From assembly GCF_900157375.1 (NCBI RefSeq), contig NZ_LT721901.1:3777333-3841332 (forward strand): 64,000 nt of DNA, read 5' to 3'. Below the pieces are notes generated by a model, which saw only the letters and a program-made list of their open reading frames with translations, was not told the DNA's origin and made no database searches. The DNA comes from Mycobacterium rhizamassiliense (GTDB lineage Bacteria > Actinomycetota > Actinomycetes > Mycobacteriales > Mycobacteriaceae). This document shows positions 1 to 8,399 of the stretch, piece after piece. Every line of letters starts with the position of its first letter. Position 1 is the stretch's first letter. Both the position numbers and the translations under genes were made by a program.

Positions 1-246
1 GTTCGGCGGCGGGCCCTGCTGCTGCGGCGGCCGGCCCGGCGGTTGCGGTGGCCGATTCGGGGGCGGGCCCTGCTGTTGCTGCGGCGGCCGGCCCGGCGTT
101 GGGCCCGGGTGCCGGATTTGGCGAGTCTCCGACTCGGACGGCTGCGCGGGCCGCGGCGGACCGGGCCGGTTGGGCGGGCCGCCGGGTGCGGGCGGACGGG
201 CCCCTTCCGACGGGTCGCCGCCTGGTGGTCCTTGCGGGTTCGTCAC
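1..246 (-). CDS. Proline-rich membrane-type protein, N-terminal part only (runs off window start)
   Basis: On the minus strand a GTG at 246 opens a frame that stays open to the window edge. It begins MTNPQGPPGGDPSEGARPP and is almost entirely Pro, Gln, Gly, Arg and Asn, with a degenerate repeat of the form RPPQQQGPPPN near the window edge. Such a disordered proline-rich head is typical of mycobacterial single-pass membrane proteins. By synteny the best match is the conserved proline-rich membrane protein known as Rv2507 in M. tuberculosis. The membrane segment and the rest lie outside the window, so function cannot be judged. It lies 64 bp downstream of, and on the same strand as, the secreted protein at 311-835. 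A TTG at 274-276 is a less attractive in-frame start. Confidence 0.6.
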   Translation of the reverse strand, partial: MTNPQGPPGGDPSEGARPPAPGGPPNRPGPPRPAQPSESETRQIRHPGPTPGRPPQQQQGPPPNRPPQPPGRPPQQQGPPPN

Positions 247-310
247 CAGCGCGATTGTGCCCCATCGGCCGCGCAAAGGGGAAGATGCCTGGTCAGGCGG
301 GCGCGTGACA

Positions 311-835
311 TCACACGTGCGGCAGCCAGGTGGTCCCTAGCGGCGACAGCACAAAGCCGCGACCTCGGGCGTCTTTGCATCCGAGGGTGCGCGCACCGTC
401 GGCGCCGCAGATCACGTCGCCGACCGCGATCGAATGCTTCGGAGGCAGTACTTTGACCCGGCGCCCATTGACCTTGTGGCCGGAGTCGATCGAGACGTTG
501 GATTGCGTTACACCCCTGTCGGTGGCGATCCAATTCACCTTGTCGGCCCCGGCTGGCGGAACGCCGGGGTAATCGAATCCGGCGCACTGCGCGGCTCCGG
601 ACGCAAAATCACAAGTGACGTGGTCGGGGTCGGGGGTGAGGAAATACACCGCAGCGGTCGGCTCCCCGCGTCCGCTATTGGCGACCGCGATGAAGTAGTC
701 CCCAACGGTGTCGGGCGTGTAGGTGCTGAGGTCGGGAAAAGGTGGCGCGTCGGCGTGTGCGACAGCGCTGTTCGTTAGGACGCTGACGAGCGCGGAAGCG
801 ATGGCCAGCGCGCGCGGCCCGGTTTTGCCACCCAC
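311..835 (-). CDS. Small secreted protein, function unknown
   Basis: The 174-residue product starts with a Sec signal peptide: a basic N-region (MGGKTGPR), a hydrophobic core (ALAIASALVSVL) and an AHADA cleavage site near residue 30. The mature part is about 145 residues. It has four cysteines (in HVTCDF, AAQCAG, VICGAD and LGCKDA), which could form two disulfides outside the membrane. I do not recognise a named domain; the pattern resembles the many short secreted mycobacterial proteins of unknown role. It is divergent from the acyl-CoA synthetase at 964, with a 128-bp shared upstream region, and stands where M. tuberculosis carries a TetR gene (Rv2506). Confidence 0.72.
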   Translation of the reverse strand: MGGKTGPRALAIASALVSVLTNSAVAHADAPPFPDLSTYTPDTVGDYFIAVANSGRGEPTAAVYFLTPDPDHVTCDFASGAAQCAGFDYPGVPPAGADKVNWIATDRGVTQSNVSIDSGHKVNGRRVKVLPPKHSIAVGDVICGADGARTLGCKDARGRGFVLSPLGTTWLPHV

Positions 836-963
836 CCGCCCGACACCCTTCTGAACGACGGCCGACGTTGCAACGTGACTACGGTAGGCCGGGCATCACC
901 TCGACGTGGCCAAGATGACAAACGTTGTTAATGTGGGCTCGAAACTGGCTCTGAGGAGGCCCG

Positions 964-2616
964 ATGGCCGTGGCTCACGATGGAATTCGGCAGAAGCTCA
1001 GCCGCGCCGTGGAAAAGGCGAAAGCCGTAAAGCGATTGCGCGACACCGGCATCCTCGAGCTCGGCGATGTCGGCGGAACGCTGCAAACGGTGAAGAATTC
1101 GCGCGTTTACGGGCCGCAGGCGACCATGGCGATCCAGGGCGGCCGCAAATTCGGGTCCCTGCCCGCCATCGTGGACGAGCGCCGGACCCTCACGTACAAG
1201 CAGATCGACGACATGTCCACCGCCCTGGCCCGCGGGCTCAAGACGCTGGGCGTCGACCAGGGTTCGGTCGTGGGCGTCCTATCCCGCGACCACGGCGGGC
1301 TCGTCGTCTCGATGGCCGCGTGCGGAAAGCTGGGCGCCCGCCTGGTGCTGATGAACACCGGCTTCGCCAAACCGCAGTTCGCGGAGGTGTGTGAGCGCGA
1401 AAACGTGAAGATCGTGTTGCACGACAGCGAGTTCCTCGGCCTGCTCGATGCCCTGCCCGCCGACCTGCCGCGCGTGCTGACGTGGTTGGACGACGGCACC
1501 CACGCGCCGCAGGACGCGCCGACGATCGACGACATCATCGCGACGAACAGCAGCGACCCGTTGCCGCCCCCGACGAAGGCCGGCGGAAGCGTCGTGCTCA
1601 CCAGTGGCACGACCGGGCTGCCCAAGGGGGCACCACGTGGCAAGGTCTCCCCATTTGCGACGGTCCAGTTAGTCGACCGCGTGCCGTACCCCCAAAAGGG
1701 GACCGTTGTCATCGTCTCGCCGATCTTTCACAGCACCGGCCTGGCGACCTTCTTGGTTGCCGCGGCGCTGGGCAACAAGATCGTCACCACCCGGCGCTTC
1801 AACGCCGAAGCCACCCTCAAACTCATCGCGGACCACAAGGCGGACATGTTGGTGGCGATCCCAACGATGTTGCACCGCATGGTCGAACTGCCGCCCGACG
1901 TGATCGCCAAGTACGACACGTCGACGCTGAAGGTGATCCTGATCGCCGGGTCGGCGCTGACGCCCGAGCTGTCCAACCGCGTGCAGGACACGTTCGGCGA
2001 GGTGCTCTACAACATGTACGGCTCGACCGAATGCGGGATCGCAAGCATCGGCACACCGGCCGAACTGCGCATGGCCCCCGGAACCGCCGGTCGCGCACCT
2101 TTGACGTGCGAGGTGGTGCTGTTCGACGACAACGGCCGTCGCGTCGAGGGCACCCACAACCGGGGCCGGATCTTCGTCCGCAACGCGGCACCCTTCGAGG
2201 GCTACACCGACGGCCGGCACAAGCAGATCATCGACGGCTACATGTCCAGCGGCGACATGGGCCACTTCGACGAGAACGGATTGCTATTCGTCGACGGCCG
2301 CGACGACGACATGATCGTCTCCGGCGGCGAGAACGTCTTCCCGCAGGAGGTCGAAAACCTGCTCATCGAGCGCGACGACGTGTTCGATGCGGCCGTCGTC
2401 GGCGTCGACGACTCCGAGTTCGGAAAGCGGTTGCGCGCCTTCATCGTTTCTCAGCCCGGCGCGCCGCAGGACACCGAGGAGATCAAGCTCTACGTCAAGA
2501 ACAATCTGGCGCGCTACAAGGTCCCGCGGGATGTGGTGTTCATCGACGAGCTGCCCCGCAATGCCACGGGCAAGCTACTGCGGCGGGTTCTCAACGAAAT
2601 GGACGTCGAGGGTTAG
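964..2616 (+). CDS. fadD: Fatty-acyl-CoA synthetase (FadD, AMP-forming)
   Basis: The 550-residue protein is an ANL-superfamily enzyme that activates a carboxylic acid, probably fatty, to acyl-AMP and then to acyl-CoA. The P-loop LTSGTTGLPKG is at residues 212-222. YGSTE, the ATP-binding A5 motif, is at 352-356. The Gly-Asp and hinge region SGD...GRDDDMIVSGGENV spans 429-458, and the catalytic lysine is in LPRNATGKLLRR (K537). Length is normal for the family. The ATG at 964 follows a clear GAGGAGG ribosome site. The last four bases overlap the end of the converging cutinase gene. Which of the many mycobacterial FadD subfamilies it belongs to, and its chain length, cannot be told from motifs; synteny points to the FadD35 position. 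Confidence 0.9.
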   Translation: MAVAHDGIRQKLSRAVEKAKAVKRLRDTGILELGDVGGTLQTVKNSRVYGPQATMAIQGGRKFGSLPAIVDERRTLTYKQIDDMSTALARGLKTLGVDQGSVVGVLSRDHGGLVVSMAACGKLGARLVLMNTGFAKPQFAEVCERENVKIVLHDSEFLGLLDALPADLPRVLTWLDDGTHAPQDAPTIDDIIATNSSDPLPPPTKAGGSVVLTSGTTGLPKGAPRGKVSPFATVQLVDRVPYPQKGTVVIVSPIFHSTGLATFLVAAALGNKIVTTRRFNAEATLKLIADHKADMLVAIPTMLHRMVELPPDVIAKYDTSTLKVILIAGSALTPELSNRVQDTFGEVLYNMYGSTECGIASIGTPAELRMAPGTAGRAPLTCEVVLFDDNGRRVEGTHNRGRIFVRNAAPFEGYTDGRHKQIIDGYMSSGDMGHFDENGLLFVDGRDDDMIVSGGENVFPQEVENLLIERDDVFDAAVVGVDDSEFGKRLRAFIVSQPGAPQDTEEIKLYVKNNLARYKVPRDVVFIDELPRNATGKLLRRVLNEMDVEG

Positions 2617-3305
2617 AGGTGGCTCGCGACGAAAGTCGCGGCCTGACTGGGCATCTCGGACTGCTGATAGGACAGGTGCGCCGGGGAAAACAGCTCGTCA
2701 TGTGAAGGCATTGCCAGGGCCCCGCCCGGCGTGCACACCGGATCGCCTGGCGCGCACAAGTCGATGGCCTTGGCCCCATACCAGGGGCTGATCGTGCTGA
2801 CCGGCCCCCCCAGGTACCGGTCCGACGGATTACCGAAGAGGGCAAGTGCGGCAACGTGATTGGCCTCATCCTCGTTGAGGATGTCGGGGATCAGGCCCGC
2901 GATCGGCATACGGGCGATGGTCGCCAGGTCTACCGCCGCGGCGCCCAAGGAATATCCACCGAGCACGAGCTTGGTGTTGGGACAGGCGTCGACCATCGAC
3001 CGAACGTGCGCGTGAATATCGGGGGCGCCGGCGGATGCCGACGGGGCGAAATCCTCACCCGCCGGGTAGTTGACGGCATACACCCCGACGGACCGGCCGC
3101 CGAGCTGCGGGCGCAGTGCATCGATGAATTGCTGGCCGACGACGCCGACGCCGGGCGCCTCGTTGGTCCCGCGGGCGAACGTGACCTCGACGTCGGGGCA
3201 GGGGGCGGCAGAAGCGGGGGCGATGAGCATCGGTGAGCTCAGCAGTGCTGCCGAGGTTGCCGCCACGGCGGCACCGAGCAAGCGAGCGAGTTGGGGGGCG
3301 TTCAC
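2613..3305 (-). CDS. Cutinase-like secreted serine esterase
   Basis: The 230-residue protein has a signal peptide ending near ASA-APC (residue 34) and the cutinase fold landmarks: CPDVEVTFARGT at the start of the mature protein, a nucleophile elbow GGYSLGAA with Ser119, the aspartate in CAPGDPVC (Asp188) and a C-terminal histidine, most likely His210 in SPAHLSY. Cys pairs around the Asp motif are conserved. It should be exported and hydrolyse ester bonds in lipids or wall esters. One position is unusual: the elbow reads GYSLG where cutinases normally have GYSQG, and that Gln normally helps form the oxyanion hole. It converges on fadD and overlaps it by 4 bp. Confidence 0.85.
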   Translation of the reverse strand: MNAPQLARLLGAAVAATSAALLSSPMLIAPASAAPCPDVEVTFARGTNEAPGVGVVGQQFIDALRPQLGGRSVGVYAVNYPAGEDFAPSASAGAPDIHAHVRSMVDACPNTKLVLGGYSLGAAAVDLATIARMPIAGLIPDILNEDEANHVAALALFGNPSDRYLGGPVSTISPWYGAKAIDLCAPGDPVCTPGGALAMPSHDELFSPAHLSYQQSEMPSQAATFVASHL

Positions 3306-3459
3306 CCGCTAATGCTGACATACCGCCTCCGGGCAACTAAGGGCACCCTTGCTCACGCAGGTCGAGGGCGAAATGGCGGCGCGATGGGCGGGTCGATCGC
3401 CGCCTTCTGGTTCGCTGCGCGCGGCTGAGGGGCGGGTCAGCCCGCGTATTGGTTCTCGG

Positions 3460-3533
3460 TGCCCCCGGCACGACTCGAACGTGCGACCTAGGGATTAGAA
3501 GGCCCTTGCTCTATCCACCTGAGCTACGGAGGC
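3460..3533 (-). tRNA. tRNA-Arg (anticodon TCT)
   Basis: The reverse strand folds as a tRNA. The acceptor arm is GCCTCCG paired with CGGGGGC, the D stem is GCTC/GAGC, the anticodon loop CTTCTAA reads TCT (Arg, AGA codon), and the T arm contains the GTTCGAGT loop. Discriminator base is A at 3460 and CCA is not encoded. The last anticodon-stem pair is a mismatch. Confidence 0.93.
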
Positions 3534-3719
3534 AATGTGCAGGTCAGTCTATCGAACAGCGACCGCCTTTCCGACTCGCCGCCGCGACGCGCCCGAAAGA
3601 CCTTCCCGCACGCCAAGTATCGGCTATGGTTGGGCCCTCGACACACGTACAACATCGGCTGGTAAACAGCCGTTAACCGCAACGAGGCGTGTGCATAGGC
3701 GTCGAGGGGTGGCGTTGCA

Positions 3720-5002
3720 ATGAGCATGGTCATGAGCATGACGTCGCGGTACGCGCGGGCAGGTGCCCAAGCGTGGCGACTGACGGCCGAGGCCAGAGGT
3801 GCCTACCAGGCCGGCGCGCTGCTGCTGCGTGGTGGTCCCTCGGCGGCGGGCTGGTTCGCCGGCTGGCTGGCCACCGAATTTCCCCCGCACGTCGTGACCG
3901 GGCACGCGTTGTCCCGGGTGCCGCGGCCGTCCATCGGCCGGGTCGGCAACTCCTGGGCCGCGCAAAAGGCCGACCAGGCCCTCACCGCCGCCCTCGTCGA
4001 GTCCTTCGGCCCCGACTTCGCCGACCTGGTCTGCCACCCGACCTGCGAGGCGACCGAGTGCGCGCCCCGCGGCGGCTGGCTGCAGCGCCCCGGGCCGCAC
4101 CGCCGGTACGCGGCGCAAACCTCCGACATCTCCTACGGGCCGGGCGGGCGGGACAACCTGCTGGACATCTGGCGCCGTCACGACATGGCCCCGGGGCGCA
4201 CATCTGGCGCCGTCACGACATGGCCCCGGGGCGCCGCGCGCCGGTGCTGATCCAGGTCCCGGGCGGGGCATGGGCGGTCAACGGCAAACGCGGTCAGGCG
4301 TACACGCTGATGACCCGGATGGCCGAGCTCGGCTGGATCGTCGTATCGATCGACTACCGCAAGAGCCCGCGCAGCACCTTCCCGGCGCACCTCATCGACG
4401 TGAAGCGGGCCATCGCCTGGGTCCGCGAGAACATCGCCGACTACGGCGGCGACCCGGACTTCATCGCGATCACCGGCGGCTCGGCCGGGGGACACCTGGC
4501 CTCGCTGGCCGCGCTGACCCCCAACGACCCCAGGTTCCAGCCCGGGTTCGAGGAAGCCGACACGAGCGTGCAGGCGGCCGTCCCCTATTACGGCGTCTAC
4601 GACTTCACCAACGCCGAGGCCATGCACGAGCTGATGCTGCCGTTCCTGGAGCAGTTCGTGATGCGCGCGCGGTACGCCGAGACGCCCGAAGCCTTCGAGG
4701 CGGCTTCCCCGATCTCCTACGCGCACAACCAAGCTCCGCCGTTCTTCGTGCTGCACGGTGAGAAGGACGAACTGGTTCCGTGCAACCAGGCCCGGACCTT
4801 CTGCGCGGCCATGCGCGACGCCGGTGCGCCCACGGTGGCCTACGCCGAGCTCGCCAATGCCCACCACGCTTTCGACATCCTCTCCACCGTGCGGTCCAAG
4901 CTGGCCGCCGACGCCGTCGCCAACTTCTTGGGCATCGTCTACGCGCAGCGCGATAGCGCGGCCATCGATTCGTGGCCGCTCTCGGCGACGTCTGCCAGCT
5001 GA
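3720..5002 (+). pseudogene. lipQ: LipQ-type alpha/beta hydrolase, broken by a 35-bp tandem duplication
   Basis: The N-terminal half is open from ATG 3720 to a stop at 4248-4250. The C-terminal half continues in another frame to 5002. The break is a perfect 35-bp tandem duplication (4165-4199 and 4200-4234); 35 is not a multiple of 3, so the frame shifts. Removing one copy restores a single reading frame of about 415 residues, the size of mycobacterial LipQ. The C-terminal part carries hormone-sensitive-lipase marks: an oxyanion segment VPGGAW, nucleophile motif GGSAGGH, the aspartate in HGEKDELVP and the histidine in NAHHAFD. The N-terminal fragment alone lacks the catalytic triad. The gene sits just upstream of the WS/DGAT-plsC-plsB lipid block, as in M. 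tuberculosis. It could be a true pseudogene, a slippage variant or an assembly artefact. Confidence 0.85.
4165..4234. repeat. Perfect 35-bp tandem duplication inside lipQ
   Basis: Copy one is 4165-4199 and copy two is 4200-4234. They are identical and abut directly, with no similarity in the flanks. Each copy encodes the segment around IWRRHDMAPGR. The duplication puts the downstream lipase frame out by 35 bases. Confidence 0.97.
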
Positions 5003-5160
5003 ACCGCGCAGATCAACTGCCTGGCACAACGTTTCAGTAGCAACTGAATCGTGCCTTTCACCGGCGCGCCAACCCGACTAGCGTTGGAGTGGCAATCTGG
5101 GTTTGACAGGGCCGAGGCAGGAGACTTGATCTGCGGTGACACGGTTGGCGCATCGAACTG

Positions 5161-6633
5161 ATGATCATGGCTGAGCCGGCCGTGGCCGCCGGACTGCCCG
5201 ACGAGCTTGGGCCGGTCGACTATCTACTGCACCGCGGCGAAGCCAACCCCCGGACCCGGTCGGGCATCATGGCGCTCGAGCTCCTGGACAGCACGCCGGA
5301 CTGGGAACGCTTCCGCACCCGGTTCGAGAACGCCTCCCGCAAGGTGCTGCGGTTGCGGCAGAAGGTGGTCGCGCCGACACTGCCGACGGCCTCCCCCCGC
5401 TGGGTGGTCGACCCCGATTTCAACCTGGACTTTCACGTCCGCCGGGTGCGCGTGCCGGAACCGGGCACGCTGCGCGCGGTATTCGATCTCGCCGAGCTGA
5501 TCCTGCAGTCACCGCTGGACATCTCGCGGCCGCTGTGGACCGCCACGTTGGTCGAGGGTCTGCCCGACGGCAAGGCCGCGACGCTGCTGCACGTGAGTCA
5601 CGCGGTCACCGATGGTGTCGGCGGCGTCGAGATGTTCGCCGAAATCTACGACCTCGAGCGCGATCCACCGGCGCGCCCGACGCCACCGCTGCCCGTGCCG
5701 CAGGACTTGTCGCCGAATGACTTGATGCGAGAAGGCATTAACCGCCTGCCCATCGCCGTCGTCGGCGGCGCGTTGAACGCGCTGACGGGGGCGGTGTCGG
5801 TAGCCGGGCGTGCGCTGCTGGAACCGATGTCGACGGTATCGGGGATCGTGGGGTACGCGGTCTCGGGCATGCGGGTGCTCAACCGGGCCGCCGAACCGTC
5901 GCCGGTGCTGCGCCGGCGCAGCCTGGCCACCCGCTCCGAAGCGATCGACATCCCGCTCGCCGATCTGCACAAGGCGGCGAAAGCCGGTGGGGGATCGATC
6001 AATGACGCGTATCTCGCTGGCCTGTGCGGCGCGCTGCGGCGCTATCACGAGGCGCTCGGTGTGCCGATCGGCACGCTGCCGATGGCGGTGCCGGTGAGCC
6101 TGCGGGCCGACGCCGACACGGCCGGTGGCAACCGGTTCACCGGCGTCAACCTCGCCGCGCCGATCGGCACCGCCGACCCGGTGGCGCGGATGAAGAAGAT
6201 CCGGGCCCAGATGACCCAGCGTCGCGACGAGCCGGCGATGAACATCATCGGGTCTTTGGCGCCGGTGTTGAGCGTGCTGCCCACCACGGTGCTGGAGGGG
6301 ATCACCGGCTCGGTCGTCGGGTCCGATGTGCAGGCTAGTAACGTCCCGGTCTACCCCGGAGATACCTACATTGCTGGCGCAAAGGTGTTGCGGCAGTATG
6401 GTATTGGCCCGCTGCCGGGCGTGGCGATGATGGTGGTGCTGATCTCCCGGGGTGGTTGGTGCACCATCACCGTGCGCTACGACCGGGCGGCGGTACGCAA
6501 CGAGGCTTTGTTCGCCCACTGTCTGCTGGAGGGCTTCGACGAGATCCTGGCGCTGGCCGGCGATCCGCCACCGCGCGCGGTGCCCGCCTCATTCACCGAA
6601 CCGACAACATCGAAACGGACGGCAGGTTCATGA
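5161..6633 (+). CDS. WS/DGAT-type acyltransferase (triacylglycerol / wax ester synthase family)
   Basis: The 490-residue protein belongs to the mycobacterial Tgs family, which transfers acyl groups from acyl-CoA to diacylglycerol or long-chain alcohols at the membrane. The N-terminal half opens with the family pattern LGPVDYLLHRGE. The active-site block is LLHVSHAVTDGVGG (residues 142-155), corresponding to HHxxxDG with His147 and Asp151. The first, less strictly required histidine is a serine here. The C-terminal half has the NDAYLAGLCGALRRY and PVSLRADADTAGGNRF segments seen in this family. ATG 5161 and ATG 5167 are both possible starts; neither has a strong ribosome site. The stop overlaps the plsC start (ATGA), so the two are translationally coupled. 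This fits a role in storage-lipid synthesis fed by PlsB and PlsC. Confidence 0.88.
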   Translation: MIMAEPAVAAGLPDELGPVDYLLHRGEANPRTRSGIMALELLDSTPDWERFRTRFENASRKVLRLRQKVVAPTLPTASPRWVVDPDFNLDFHVRRVRVPEPGTLRAVFDLAELILQSPLDISRPLWTATLVEGLPDGKAATLLHVSHAVTDGVGGVEMFAEIYDLERDPPARPTPPLPVPQDLSPNDLMREGINRLPIAVVGGALNALTGAVSVAGRALLEPMSTVSGIVGYAVSGMRVLNRAAEPSPVLRRRSLATRSEAIDIPLADLHKAAKAGGGSINDAYLAGLCGALRRYHEALGVPIGTLPMAVPVSLRADADTAGGNRFTGVNLAAPIGTADPVARMKKIRAQMTQRRDEPAMNIIGSLAPVLSVLPTTVLEGITGSVVGSDVQASNVPVYPGDTYIAGAKVLRQYGIGPLPGVAMMVVLISRGGWCTITVRYDRAAVRNEALFAHCLLEGFDEILALAGDPPPRAVPASFTEPTTSKRTAGS

Positions 6634-8399
6634 GCGCGGCCAAAGAGACATCAACTCCACCCAAGGATATGCGGCTGCCGGGATCGGTCGCCGAGATCCT
6701 GTCCAGCCCATCGGGATCCAAAGTCGGCGCGTTTTTCGACTTGGACGGAACCCTGGTGGCGGGCTTCACCGCGATCATCCTCACCCAGGAGCGCCTGCGC
6801 CGGCGCGACATGGGGGTGGGGGAGCTGCTCAACATGGTTCAGGCCGGCCTGAACCACCGGCTCGGGCGCCTCGAGTTCGAAGACCTGATCGGCAAAGCGT
6901 CCGAGGCGTTGCGCGGACGGCTGCTGACGGATCTGGACGAGATCGGCGAGCGGCTGTTCGCCCAACGCATCGAGTCCCGGATCTACCCGGAGATGCGAGA
7001 ACTGGTGCGGGCCCACGTGGCTCGTGGTCACACCGTCGTCCTCAGCTCGTCGGCGCTGACCATCCAGGTCAATCCGGTGGCCCGGTTCCTCGGAATCGTG
7101 AACACGCTCACCAACAAATTCGAGACCAACGAAGACGGGTTGCTCACCGGCAACGTCGTCGAGCCGATCCTGTGGGGTCCCGGAAAAGCCGCTGCGGTGC
7201 AACGGTTTGCGGCCGAGAACGGCATCGACCTCAAGGACAGTTACTTCTACGCCGACGGTGACGAGGATGTCGCCCTGATGTATCTGGTCGGCAACCCACG
7301 GCCGACGAACCCCGAGGGGAAGATGGCGGCCGTGGCCAAGCGGCGCGGCTGGCCCATCCTCGCGTTCAACAGCCGGGGCCCGGTGGGCCTTCGGCGGCAG
7401 TTGCGGACGCTCGCGGGCTTCGGGTCGATGTTCCCGGTGGGCGCGGGTGCGGTGGCGTGGGGCGTGCTGACCGGCAGCAGGCGGCGGGGCGTCAACTTCT
7501 TCACCACCAACTTCTCCCAGGCCGTGTTGACCGCCACCGGCGTGAACCTGAATGTCATCGGCAAGGAGAACCTGACCGCGCAGCGCCCGGCGGTCTTCAT
7601 CTTCAATCACCGCAACCAGGTTGACCCGATCATCTCCGGCGCGCTGATCCGCGACAACTGGGTTGCCGTCGCCAAAAAGGAACTGGAGCGCGACCCGATC
7701 ATGGGCCCGCTCGGCAAGCTGCTGGACGGGATATTCATCGACCGAGACGATCATGGCGCGGCCCTGGAGACGATGCAGACCGCCGAAGCGCGCGCCAAGC
7801 AGGGGCTTTCGATTCTGATGGCGCCGGAGGGCACTCGGCTGGACACCACCGAAGTCGGGCCCTTCAAAAAGGGACCGTTCCGCCTCGCGATGGCGGCCGG
7901 CATCCCCATCGTGCCGATCGTGATTCGCAACGCGGAGCTCGTCGCCGCGCGAAACTCCACCACGATCAACCCCGGCACGGTGGATGTCGCTGTGTTCCCG
8001 CCGATTTCGGTGCAGGACTGGACCGTCGACACGCTGACCGAGCGCATTGCCGAAGTGCGCCAGCTGTATCTGGACACCCTGGCCAACTGGCCCGTGGACG
8101 ACCTGCCCGAAGTCGATCTCAACGCCGGGAAGAAGGCGGCCAAGAAGGCTCCGGCTAAGAAGGCTCCGGCTAAGAAAGCTGCGGCGGCCAAGAGGGCTCC
8201 GGCTAAGAAAGCGGCGGCCAAGAAAGCTCCCGCGAAGAAAGCCGCGGCCAACAAAGCCGCCAAGGGCAAGGGCTCCACAGCAAAAACCCCACCGGCGCAA
8301 GCTAATCCGAGCCTGTCCGAGAGTTCTCTCGAAAACGGTGAGGCGCATCAGCCGGCCAGCTCCGAGGCAACGGGCTCGCAGCCCGAAGGACGCACGTGA
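6630..8399 (+). CDS. plsC: Bifunctional HAD phosphatase-like / 1-acylglycerol-3-phosphate acyltransferase (PlsC)
   Basis: The 589-residue protein joins two enzymes. Residues about 30-290 are a SerB-like HAD domain (nucleophile motif FFDLDGTL, Asp37 and Asp39; later YADGDEDVALM). Residues about 300-490 are a PlsC acyltransferase with the NHRNQVD catalytic motif (His327, Asp332) and the glycerol-phosphate-binding EGTR (400-403). It should acylate lysophosphatidic acid to phosphatidic acid at the membrane; the role of the HAD part is unproven. From about residue 500 the tail is a Lys/Ala/Pro repeat (APAKKAPAKKA type) resembling mycobacterial histone-like proteins. The start overlaps the WS/DGAT stop and the stop overlaps the plsB start, so all three form one operon. 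Confidence 0.9.
   Translation: MSAAKETSTPPKDMRLPGSVAEILSSPSGSKVGAFFDLDGTLVAGFTAIILTQERLRRRDMGVGELLNMVQAGLNHRLGRLEFEDLIGKASEALRGRLLTDLDEIGERLFAQRIESRIYPEMRELVRAHVARGHTVVLSSSALTIQVNPVARFLGIVNTLTNKFETNEDGLLTGNVVEPILWGPGKAAAVQRFAAENGIDLKDSYFYADGDEDVALMYLVGNPRPTNPEGKMAAVAKRRGWPILAFNSRGPVGLRRQLRTLAGFGSMFPVGAGAVAWGVLTGSRRRGVNFFTTNFSQAVLTATGVNLNVIGKENLTAQRPAVFIFNHRNQVDPIISGALIRDNWVAVAKKELERDPIMGPLGKLLDGIFIDRDDHGAALETMQTAEARAKQGLSILMAPEGTRLDTTEVGPFKKGPFRLAMAAGIPIVPIVIRNAELVAARNSTTINPGTVDVAVFPPISVQDWTVDTLTERIAEVRQLYLDTLANWPVDDLPEVDLNAGKKAAKKAPAKKAPAKKAAAAKRAPAKKAAAKKAPAKKAAANKAAKGKGSTAKTPPAQANPSLSESSLENGEAHQPASSEATGSQPEGRT

Noticed and set aside
3449..3676. 75-codon ORF starting GAPGTTRTCDLG
   Set aside because: It is a read-through of the antisense of tRNA-Arg, a common annotation artefact.
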